The notes below the pieces were generated by a model. The model did not search any database. It was not told the origin of the DNA and worked only from the letters and a program-made list of their open reading frames with translations. Positions 14,264-21,510 of a stretch of 26,033 nt of DNA are shown one piece after another (positions within the stretch are counted from its first letter, which is position 1; each line of letters opens with the position of its first letter). The stretch is from Oscillospiraceae bacterium. GTDB taxonomy: Bacteria; Bacillota_A; Clostridia; Oscillospirales; Oscillospiraceae. A program made the translations under genes and the position numbers. The DNA lies in assembly GCA_017408725.1 (NCBI GenBank), contig JAFQUA010000071.1, positions 1 to 26,033 on the forward strand, in the 5' to 3' direction.

Positions 14264-16777
14264 TTATTTGCCGGGGTTGCCGGCGGTGTCCGCGCCGTCT
14301 CCTACAAGGCCTAAGCGCTTGGCGGCATCCTCACGCATCTTGTACTTGAGGATCTTGCCTGCTGCATTCATGGGGAAACTGTCTACAAATTCAATGTAGC
14401 GGGGTACTTTATGGCGGGCCATGCTGGCTTTGATATAGGCGGTCATTTCTTCCACAGTCACAGAACCGGGCTCTTTCAGAATGATACAGGCCATGATCTC
14501 TTCACCGTACTTCTTATCCGGCACGCCGATGACCTGCACATCCTTCACACCGGGGTGGGTGTAGATGAATTCTTCGATCTCCTTGGGGTAGATGTTCTCA
14601 CCGCCGCGGATGATCATGTCTTTCAGGCGGCCGGTGATCCGGTAAGTGCCGTCAGCATCTCGGCAGGCAAGGTCGCCGGAGTGGAGCCAGCCCTCGGCAT
14701 CCACGGTGGCACGGGTGGCTTCCGGCATTTTGTAGTAGCCCTTCATGGTGTTGTATCCACGGGAGCAGAATTCGCCGTTGACGCCGTTGGGCACTTCCTC
14801 ACCGGTTTCGGGGTCGATGATCTTGCACTCCACATGGGGGAAATCGTAGCCCACGGTATTGGTACGCAGATCCAGAGAATCCGTCCATGCGGACATGGTA
14901 GAACCGGGGGCGGATTCGGTCTGTCCGTAGACGCTGACGATGCCCCGCATATTCATTTCATCGGGCTGAGCGGCTCTGCGCATCAGCTCCGGCGGACAGC
15001 CCGCGCCGGCCATGATGCCGGTCCGCATATGGGAAAAGTCCGTCTTGCGGTAATCCGGATGGTTGAACATGGCGATGAACATGGTGGGAACGCCGTTCAT
15101 GGCGGTAATCCGCTCCTGATTGATACATGCCAAACTGGACTTCGCGGAGAAATAAGGCAGGGGACACAGCGTTGCGCCGTGGGTCATGGAAGAGGTCATA
15201 GAAAGAACCATGCCGAAGCAGTGGAACATAGGAACTTGGATCAGGAACCGGTCAGCGGTACTCAGACCCAACCGGTCACCGATGCACTTGCCGTTGTTGA
15301 CAACATTGTAGTGGGTTAACATAACGCCCTTGGGGAAACCCGTCGTACCGGAAGTATACTGCATATTGCACACATCATCGGGATGGATCTGGGCAGCAAG
15401 GCGGTAGACCTCTTCCACGGGAACCAGATCGGCTCTTGCCATGGCTTCGTCGAAGGTCAGACAGCCCGGCTGCTTAAAATCCACGGTGATCACATTGCGC
15501 AGGAAGGGCAGCTTTTTGCAGTGCAGGGGCGCGCCTGCCTTGTTGGACGCGATCTCGGGGCAGATCTCGTTGATGATGTTTTTGTAATTGGAGTCCAGAG
15601 CGGACTCAATCATCACGAGGGTATGGGTATCGGACTGGCGCAGCAGATATTCCGCCTCATGGATCTTGTAGGCAGTGTTCACGGTGACGAGAACCGCGCC
15701 GATCTTGGTGGTTGCCCAGAAGGTGATGTACCACGCCGGCACATTGGTTGCCCAGATGGCCACCTTCATGCCGGGTTTAACGCCCATAGAAATCAGCGCC
15801 CGGGCGAAATTGTCCACATCGTTGCGGAATTCTTCGTAGGTGCGGGTGTAATCCAAAGTGGTGTACTTGAAAGCATACTGATCGGGGAATTCCTCCACCA
15901 TCCGGTCGAGAACCTGCGGGAAAGTCAGGTCGATGAGATCGTCCTTTTTCCACACATACTGACCAGAACCGTCGTGATTGTAGTACAGGGACTTTTTCCG
16001 TGTGCGGGTGCTGCCGAAGCGGCTCATGTAGTTAACAAAGTGGGGGAAGATGATCTCCCGGTCCTGCAGCTCCTCCATCCACTCCGGCTTCCATTCCAGA
16101 GAAACGAAGCCGTCGTAATTAATGGAAGACAGGGCGCGGATCATATCGGCTACCGGCAGGTTGCCTTCGCCGATGAGATTGTAAGTATCCTTGTCATCGG
16201 AGTCCCGCAGGTGGACATGCTTGACATAGGTGCCCAGGTTTTTGATGGTGGTATCGGCGCTTTCATCAAAATCCCGATAGGGGTGGTGCATATCCCACAG
16301 GGCACCGGTATAGTCGCTGGCGAAGCTTTCCAGCATTTTTCGCAGACGGGCGGTGTCGGCATAGATACCGCTGGTCTTGATCAAAAGGGTAACGCCGGCT
16401 TCCTCTGCGGTTTCCAACAGAACGGCCAGATTTTCCTGCACCTGAGCCTCGTTATCCTGCAGCGCGCAGGCGGCGACATAGGGAACTCTGGCATCTGCCG
16501 CCACAGCCATGATGTTTTTTAATGTATCCACACAACTTGTTCCCTCGGAAAGATCCAGCGAAGTGTCAAAGCAGGGAATGCTGAGCTTTTGATCCCGGAG
16601 CCCCCGGACGGTGGCGGCGATGCTATGGGCATGGAAAGGACCGCCCCGGTCGGTGAAGGCTGGGAACTTGAAAAGGTTATAGACTTCGATGCCGGTGAAT
16701 TTCATATCCAGCGCAGCATCGATCATTTCTTCCCAGCTTAAGTCGCCCCAGCCACGAGTGGAAAAGGAGAGATTCAT
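14264..16777 (-). CDS. Fusion of sugar-phosphate isomerase/epimerase-type TIM barrel and acyl-CoA ligase
   Basis: An 837-residue two-domain protein. Residues 1-~260 resemble the xylose-isomerase-like TIM barrel (IolE / AP-endonuclease-2 fold): WGDLSWEEMIDAALDMKFTG at the start, D162-MHH, the metal-type motif HVHLRD (187-192) and SLEW with E228. The first metal glutamate of the family appears replaced by IKTS near 133-136. Residues ~280-837 are an AMP-forming acid-CoA ligase of the FadD/medium-chain type: P-loop YTSGTTGFPKG (474-484), the hinge region GRLKDMIIRGGENIYPKEIEE and the catalytic Lys 808 in AAGKILK. The ATG overlaps the LeuA-like stop by four bases and has GGAGG upstream, so the two are coupled and share the Leu-type T-box. 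Proposed role: activation of a branched acid such as isovalerate. The barrel's substrate is unknown. Confidence 0.88.
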   Translation of the reverse strand: MNLSFSTRGWGDLSWEEMIDAALDMKFTGIEVYNLFKFPAFTDRGGPFHAHSIAATVRGLRDQKLSIPCFDTSLDLSEGTSCVDTLKNIMAVAADARVPYVAACALQDNEAQVQENLAVLLETAEEAGVTLLIKTSGIYADTARLRKMLESFASDYTGALWDMHHPYRDFDESADTTIKNLGTYVKHVHLRDSDDKDTYNLIGEGNLPVADMIRALSSINYDGFVSLEWKPEWMEELQDREIIFPHFVNYMSRFGSTRTRKKSLYYNHDGSGQYVWKKDDLIDLTFPQVLDRMVEEFPDQYAFKYTTLDYTRTYEEFRNDVDNFARALISMGVKPGMKVAIWATNVPAWYITFWATTKIGAVLVTVNTAYKIHEAEYLLRQSDTHTLVMIESALDSNYKNIINEICPEIASNKAGAPLHCKKLPFLRNVITVDFKQPGCLTFDEAMARADLVPVEEVYRLAAQIHPDDVCNMQYTSGTTGFPKGVMLTHYNVVNNGKCIGDRLGLSTADRFLIQVPMFHCFGMVLSMTSSMTHGATLCPLPYFSAKSSLACINQERITAMNGVPTMFIAMFNHPDYRKTDFSHMRTGIMAGAGCPPELMRRAAQPDEMNMRGIVSVYGQTESAPGSTMSAWTDSLDLRTNTVGYDFPHVECKIIDPETGEEVPNGVNGEFCSRGYNTMKGYYKMPEATRATVDAEGWLHSGDLACRDADGTYRITGRLKDMIIRGGENIYPKEIEEFIYTHPGVKDVQVIGVPDKKYGEEIMACIILKEPGSVTVEEMTAYIKASMARHKVPRYIEFVDSFPMNAAGKILKYKMREDAAKRLGLVGDGADTAGNPGK

Positions 16778-18183
16778 ACAGTTTCCTCCTCATAGACGAT
16801 TTTGTTCAGTGCGTTGATGTAGGCCCGGATGCTGGCGCCCACGATATCGGTGGAGATGCCCCGTCCGGAATAGACCTTGCCGGAGGAACGGAGCTTCACC
16901 ACGGTCTGACCCATGGCCTCCCGACCTTCGGTGACGGACTGGATCTGGAAATCGTCCAGTTCGTAGTGGAGTCCCGTGATCTGCTCGATGGCAACAAAAG
17001 CGGCATCAATGGGACCGTCGCCGATGGTCACGCCCTCCAGCACCTTGTCAGCTTTGGTCAGCTTCAGGTGGGCGGTGGCGGAAATGGTGTTGCCGGAGGT
17101 GATCACATAGCTTTCCAGCTTATAGGTGGGGGGTACCTGCATGGCGGCGGAGGCGATGATGGCATCCAGTTCCTTGGCACCCACTTTTTCTTTCTTGGCG
17201 GCGATGTGACGGAAGGCGTCATAGACCTTGGCACCGTCCTCTTCGGAAAGATCATAACCCAGACGCTCAGCGACCTTGATCACGGCGCTCACATCGTCGT
17301 GGGCGGTGAGGAAAATGCCATCGGTCTCGTCCTGAATGCCGCCCATGGAGGAAGCTTTGCTCCGTCCGGGCTGGCACAGCCGCGCGATCTGACCGGCAAT
17401 GCGCTTCATTTCCGTGGTACGCAGGTCGCAGGTGGCGTTGTAGAATTCACCCTTGGCGGAAAGCACCTTTGCCACATTGGGCACGGATACCGTGTTCAAG
17501 GGATATGCAGCGGCCTTGATCTCGCCGGCACCGTAGCGAACGGCGGCAATGGCGCAGGAATCGGCCATGGAAAGATCGTCAGCACAGGAAACGCCCAGCG
17601 TCACATCTTTAAGGCCGGGAATATTTGCATACAGCTCCCGGATAAAGGCGGTGAATTCGTTGGGAAGCATCTCACCGGCGGTGTCGCAGACGGTAACGGT
17701 TGCCGCACCGGCTTCGATGGCGGTCTTGACCGCATCAAAAAGGAAAGCAGGATCACTGCGGGTGGCATCATCGGCAACGAATTCCACATCGGCGCAGACC
17801 TTGCGGCAATTTTCGATGGTTTCTTTAATGGAAGCCAGCATAGCCTCGGGCTTTTTGTGGAACAGATACTCCATCCGCAGGTCGCTGACGGGAGCACAGA
17901 CCTGCAGTCTGGGGTTTTTTGCTTCTTTCAGCGCGTTCCAGGTCAGCTGTACGCTGTCTGCATTCAGTGCCACGGGAACGGCGATAATGCTGTCCGTGAC
18001 AGCCATAGCAATGGACTTGACCCGCAGGCTGTCGATCTTGGCCTGCTGGATGGGTTCCAGCTCGATCACGGACACACCCAGCTTATCCAAAAGCTTACCC
18101 AGCTCGATCTTTTCCTTAAAGGATAGATTAAAGCCCTCGGCTGCCTGCTTCATGGTAATGTCACTGATTTTAATGCGGTTCAT
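16774..18183 (-). CDS. 2-isopropylmalate synthase-like protein with degenerate active site and intact regulatory domain
   Basis: A LeuA-family protein of 469 residues. The HMGL-type barrel (1-~290) aligns along its length, for example KIELGKLLDKLGVSVIE and VEFVADDATRS. Key catalytic motifs are altered, however. DTTLRDGEQ is replaced by DITMKQAAEG (8-17), losing the catalytic Arg and metal Asp. HCHND is replaced by SCADD (199-203), losing both metal histidines. The GxGERxGN motif is replaced by YPLNTVSVPN. The C-terminal regulatory domain (~355-465) is well kept: GDGPIDAAFVAIE and STDIVGASIRAYINALNKIV. It probably cannot condense acetyl-CoA with 2-oxoisovalerate, and may be a leucine sensor, a scaffold or an enzyme of changed chemistry. 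The start at 18183 is supported by AAAGGAG nine bases upstream. It follows a T-box leader and is the first gene of a two-gene operon. Confidence 0.88.
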   Translation of the reverse strand: MNRIKISDITMKQAAEGFNLSFKEKIELGKLLDKLGVSVIELEPIQQAKIDSLRVKSIAMAVTDSIIAVPVALNADSVQLTWNALKEAKNPRLQVCAPVSDLRMEYLFHKKPEAMLASIKETIENCRKVCADVEFVADDATRSDPAFLFDAVKTAIEAGAATVTVCDTAGEMLPNEFTAFIRELYANIPGLKDVTLGVSCADDLSMADSCAIAAVRYGAGEIKAAAYPLNTVSVPNVAKVLSAKGEFYNATCDLRTTEMKRIAGQIARLCQPGRSKASSMGGIQDETDGIFLTAHDDVSAVIKVAERLGYDLSEEDGAKVYDAFRHIAAKKEKVGAKELDAIIASAAMQVPPTYKLESYVITSGNTISATAHLKLTKADKVLEGVTIGDGPIDAAFVAIEQITGLHYELDDFQIQSVTEGREAMGQTVVKLRSSGKVYSGRGISTDIVGASIRAYINALNKIVYEEETV

Positions 18184-18207
18184 AAAATCCACTCCTTTTG
18201 ATATAGC

Positions 18208-18464
18208 AAAAAACCCTGAGGTCATACGACCCCAGGGACGAATTTCCATTCGCGGTACCACCCTGATTATTTCCCCGCGGGGAAATCACTCACAGACTTC
18301 CAGCAAAGTCCTGCTCTGTAACGGGAGCGCCCGGATCCCATTACTGGCAAAACGCATTCACAGGACCGACTCAGGAACCAGATCGCCCAACCCTCTTGCA
18401 CCGGCTCACACCAACCGCCGGCTCTCTGGAGCAGTCCGGAGAGGACAAGATTTCCTTCAATGTC
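18208..18464 (-). promoter_or_regulatory. T-box leader, probable Leu specifier (CTG)
   Basis: A tRNA-sensing leader on the minus strand. The antiterminator motif CAGGGTGGTACCGCG (complement of 18251-18265) has a TGGT bulge suited to an A discriminator. The terminator stem is 18214-18237 with a T6 run at 18213-18208. Stem I has the AGAGAG bulge and the GGTTGGTG apical loop closed by GCCGGC/GCCGG (18401-18422). Its base shows a K-turn (GACATTGA opposite GAGTC) and a perfect 5-bp helix AGGAA/TTCCT. By comparison with the glyQ T-box, the specifier is the codon ending one base before that helix. That gives CTG (18381-18379), Leu. Uncharged tRNA-Leu would allow read-through into the LeuA-like operon. 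Confidence 0.9.
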
Positions 18465-18484
18465 TTTTACAAATTATATGACAC

Positions 18485-18513
18485 ATTAAATCATATATTT
18501 ACCCGGCTGTCAA
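18485..18513 (-). promoter_or_regulatory. Promoter of the LeuA-like / ligase-fusion operon
   Basis: On the minus strand, TTGACA (18513-18508) and TTTAAT (18490-18485) are 17 bp apart, with transcription expected near 18478, just ahead of T-box stem I. It is divergent from the promoter at 18572-18600. Confidence 0.8.
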
Positions 18514-18571
18514 CTGTAAGATTGAACAATTTTCGAAAACAAAGCCCTGTTTGTTTTGGAGAGAAAAACAT

Positions 18572-18600
18572 TTGACTTTTCTGTGCGTACATGCTATAGT
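18572..18600 (+). promoter_or_regulatory. Promoter of the first HTH-cupin-ligase gene
   Basis: TTGACT (18572-18577) and TATAGT (18595-18600) are 17 bp apart, directly upstream of the T-box leader. Confidence 0.85.
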
Positions 18601-18619
18601 GTCTTTAATATCGAAAAAA

Positions 18620-18868
18620 GGCTTTGACGAAGACGGTCAGACAGAAAAATGCCCAGAGAGCCGGTGGTTGGTGCGAACCGGAGATTTTGAGTCTAAGGAC
18701 CCATCCCTTCCGAGCCGGAGGACCGAAAAGCGCTATGAGTAGGCTTCTCCCGTTTGCCCGCGTTAAGGGATAGGACTTGCTGGAGTCTGAAGTGGCGGCG
18801 AAAGCCGCAATTTGAGTGGTACCGCGGGTAAAATTACTCGTCTCAAGAATTTTCTTGAGGCGTTTTTT
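18620..18868 (+). promoter_or_regulatory. T-box leader, probable Ile specifier (ATC)
   Basis: Stem I starts GGCTTTGA (K-turn) with the lower helix CGAAG paired to CTTCC (18707-18711, 4 bp plus one mismatch), the AGAGAG bulge, and the apical loop GGTTGGTG closed by CCGGT/ACCGG (18661-18681). The antiterminator is GAGTGGTACCGCGGG near 18814-18828. The terminator is CGTCTCAAGAA/TTCTTGAGGCG (18839-18862) with T6. The codon one base before the lower helix is ATC (18703-18705), Ile. The base after it is C, not the usual purine, so GAC or CCA in the same loop remain alternatives. Confidence 0.9.
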
Positions 18869-18893
18869 GTTTTTTAGAAAGGAAGGATAAGCT

Positions 18894-21167
18894 ATGAGTA
18901 ACCAGAACACAGTCAGCAATCAGTTAATGGATGTGGCGGCGCGAATTCGCGAAATGCGGCAGATCGTAGGCTACAGCATACAGGAAATGGCTGAGAAGAC
19001 TGAAATTTCTCAGGAGCTTTATATAGAATACGAAGCAGGAACGGCAGATCTGCCCTTTTCCTTTATGCACAAATGTGCAAAGATTTTCGGTCTGGAGCTG
19101 ACAGAGCTTCTGGAGGGTCACAGCGCAAAGCTTTCCAGTTATGCCGTTACCAGACGGGGCAAGGGCATGGTCACTGCCAGTGAGGACGGCATTACCATTC
19201 AGGACATGGCGGCTCTTTTCCGCCAGAAGCTGGCGACGCCTTACTGGGTCACTTACGAATATTCTGAGCAGTTGCAGAACAAGCCCATCCACACTGCCAC
19301 CCACGACGGTCAGGAATTTGACCTTGTGATCCGGGGTGCTATGCGGATCAAGATCGGTGAGCATGAGGAGGTTCTGCAGGAGGGCGACAGCATTTTCTAC
19401 AAATCCTCCACCCCCCACGGCATGATCGCCATTGACGGCGAGGATTGCGTGTTCCTTTCCATGATCATGGCAGGCGACAAGACCGATACCGCGCTGAATC
19501 ATCCTTCCCAGCGAACCAAGCGTGTAGCCGACGAAAAGCTTTTGTGCAACGAATTCGTCTGGGGCAGTGAGGATGATCACGGCGTCATGACCGGCATCAA
19601 TTATGCGGGTACGGATCAGTTTAACTTCGCTTTCGATACCGTGGATGCCATCGCACGGAAAGATCCCGATAAGCTGGCCATGATCCACATTGCAAATGAT
19701 ATGACTGAGCGCCGCTTTACATTTAAAGATATGAAGGACGCTTCTTCTCAGAGCGCAAACTACTTCAAATCTCTTGGCATCAAACGGGGCGACCGGGTCA
19801 TGCTGGTGCTGAAGCGCCATTACCAGTTCTGGTTCGCCATTCTGGGTCTGCACAAGCTAGGCGCCATCGCTATCCCCGCCACCAATCAGCTGGTGGAGCA
19901 TGACTTTACCTACCGGTTTGAGGCCGGCGGTGTTTCCGCCATCCTTTGTACTGCCGACGGCGATACCGCCCATCAGGTGGAGCTGGCGGAGCAGGTCTCC
20001 GGAATGCAGCTGACCAAGGTGCTGGTAGGCGGCAAGCGGGAAGGCTGGCATGATTATGATGAGGAATACGGCCTCTTCAGCCGCAGGTATCTGCGGGAAG
20101 AAAATGCTCCCTGCGGCGATGATCCCATGCTGATGTTCTTCACCTCCGGAACCACCGGCTATCCCAAGATCGCAATGCACAGCTACAAGTATGCCTTGGG
20201 TCACTATGTCACCGCAAAGTACTGGCATCAGGTGGAGCGGGAAGGCGTGCACTTTACCATCTCCGAAACCGGCTGGGGTAAGGCTCTTTGGGGCAAGCTT
20301 TACGGCCAGTGGCTCTGCGAGGGCGCGGTGTTTACCTATGATTTTGACCGCTTTGACGCGGAAAAGATCCTCCCCATGTTCGCAAAGTACAATATTACCA
20401 CCTTCTGCGCCCCGCCCACTATGTACCGGATGCTGATCAAGCAGGATCTGTCGAGATTCGACCTTTCCTCCATCCATCACGCCACCACCGCAGGCGAAGC
20501 TCTGAATCCCGAGGTGTTCTACCAGTTCGAAAAGGCTACCGGCCTGCGGATCCACGAAGGCTTTGGCCAGACGGAAATGACACTGGGCATCGCCAATCTC
20601 TTCGGCAGTGAGATCAAGCCCGGCGCTATGGGTAAGCCCATCCCCGGCTACGGCATTGACATTGTAGATGCTGACGGCAACCCGGTGGAAGACGGCATCA
20701 ACGGCGAGATCGTAATCCGTACCGATCCCGCGCCTACCTGCGGCGTGTTCCTTGGCTACTACGGCAACGAGGAAAAGACCAAAGAGGTCTGGCATGACGG
20801 CATGTACCATACCGGCGATGTGGCATGGCGGGATGAGGACGGCTACTACTGGTATGTAGGCCGTGCCGACGATGTGATCAAATCCTCCGGCTACCGCATC
20901 GGACCTTTTGAGATCGAGTCTACCATCATGGAGCTTCCTTATGTTCTGGAGTGCGGTGTTTCCGCCGCTCCCGACGAGGTCAGAGGTCAGGTGGTCAAGG
21001 CATCCATCGTGCTGGTGCCGGGTACCGAGGGTACGGAAGAGCTGAAGAAGGAAATCCAGAACTATGTCAAAGCGCATACCGCGCCCTATAAGTATCCCCG
21101 AATTGTGGTATTCCGTGACGAACTGCCCAAGACCATCAGCGGCAAGATCATGAGAAATAAGCTTTAA
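18894..21167 (+). CDS. XRE HTH-cupin-acyl-CoA ligase fusion (copy 1, Ile-type T-box)
   Basis: A 757-residue three-domain protein. Residues 14-76 form an XRE-type helix-turn-helix (VAARIREMRQIVGYSIQEMAE). Residues ~115-195 form a cupin with metal-type histidines (IHTATHDGQE and STPHGM). Residues ~240-757 are an AMP-forming acyl-CoA ligase resembling the medium-chain group, with P-loop FFTSGTTGYPK (T417-S418-G419), GFGQTE, GRADDVIKSSGYRIGPFEIE and catalytic K751 in SGKIMRNKL. HTH-cupin is the layout of small-molecule-sensing repressors; fusion to a full ligase suggests an enzyme that also regulates. AAGGAAGGA precedes the ATG. Expression is gated by the T-box upstream. It is strongly similar to the next gene. 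Proposed substrate: 2-methylbutyrate, giving the Ile precursor after reductive carboxylation (inference from the specifier). Confidence 0.9.
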   Translation: MSNQNTVSNQLMDVAARIREMRQIVGYSIQEMAEKTEISQELYIEYEAGTADLPFSFMHKCAKIFGLELTELLEGHSAKLSSYAVTRRGKGMVTASEDGITIQDMAALFRQKLATPYWVTYEYSEQLQNKPIHTATHDGQEFDLVIRGAMRIKIGEHEEVLQEGDSIFYKSSTPHGMIAIDGEDCVFLSMIMAGDKTDTALNHPSQRTKRVADEKLLCNEFVWGSEDDHGVMTGINYAGTDQFNFAFDTVDAIARKDPDKLAMIHIANDMTERRFTFKDMKDASSQSANYFKSLGIKRGDRVMLVLKRHYQFWFAILGLHKLGAIAIPATNQLVEHDFTYRFEAGGVSAILCTADGDTAHQVELAEQVSGMQLTKVLVGGKREGWHDYDEEYGLFSRRYLREENAPCGDDPMLMFFTSGTTGYPKIAMHSYKYALGHYVTAKYWHQVEREGVHFTISETGWGKALWGKLYGQWLCEGAVFTYDFDRFDAEKILPMFAKYNITTFCAPPTMYRMLIKQDLSRFDLSSIHHATTAGEALNPEVFYQFEKATGLRIHEGFGQTEMTLGIANLFGSEIKPGAMGKPIPGYGIDIVDADGNPVEDGINGEIVIRTDPAPTCGVFLGYYGNEEKTKEVWHDGMYHTGDVAWRDEDGYYWYVGRADDVIKSSGYRIGPFEIESTIMELPYVLECGVSAAPDEVRGQVVKASIVLVPGTEGTEELKKEIQNYVKAHTAPYKYPRIVVFRDELPKTISGKIMRNKL

Positions 21168-21171
21168 TTTG

Positions 21172-21200
21172 TTGACAATTGCACATTTGAGTGATATGAT
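21172..21200 (+). promoter_or_regulatory. Promoter of the second HTH-cupin-ligase gene
   Basis: TTGACA (21172-21177) and TATGAT (21195-21200), 17 bp apart, begin only four bases after the previous stop codon. Confidence 0.85.
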
Positions 21201-21211
21201 TCCTTAATAAA

Positions 21212-21486
21212 GGCTTTGACGGAGAGGATCTCCTGCAAGTCCCATCAGAAGAGAAATGGCGGTTGGTGCAAGCCATGATGGGCGCTAGATGGTCAGTCGC
21301 TCCCCAGCCGGAGAGAAGAACGCGCAAGTCAGTAGAACTCTCCCGCGTCAGCTGCGTCAGTGCTTAGGGCTTATCGGAGCCCAAAGAGGGGTATCTGCTG
21401 TAAGGCAGATGCAATTTGAGTGGTACCGCGGGTTGTATGCACAGCTCGTCTCAAGGAATCTATCTTTGAGACGGGCTGTTTTGTTT
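21212..21486 (+). promoter_or_regulatory. T-box leader, probable Val specifier (GTC)
   Basis: The same plan as the upstream leader: GGCTTTGA K-turn start, lower helix CGGAG paired to CTCCC (21300-21304, one mismatch) and apical loop GGTTGGTG closed by ATGGC/GCCAT (21256-21276). The antiterminator is GAGTGGTACCGCGGG (about 21418-21432). The terminator stem runs 21441 to about 21479 and ends in TTTTGTTTT. The codon one base before the lower helix is GTC (21296-21298), Val, followed by G as is usual. Confidence 0.92.
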
Positions 21487-21510
21487 TGCTGCAGCCCCAA
21501 AGGAGAAGCT

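Noticed and set aside
14411..16522. Long plus-strand frames inside the TIM-barrel/ligase gene
   Set aside because: They are antisense shadows of the minus-strand fusion gene and lack ribosome sites and recognisable domains.
21289..21510. An upstream extension of the second HTH-cupin-ligase into the T-box
   Set aside because: The frame is open but overlaps the leader RNA structure. The ATG at 21511 has a ribosome site and aligns with the first copy.
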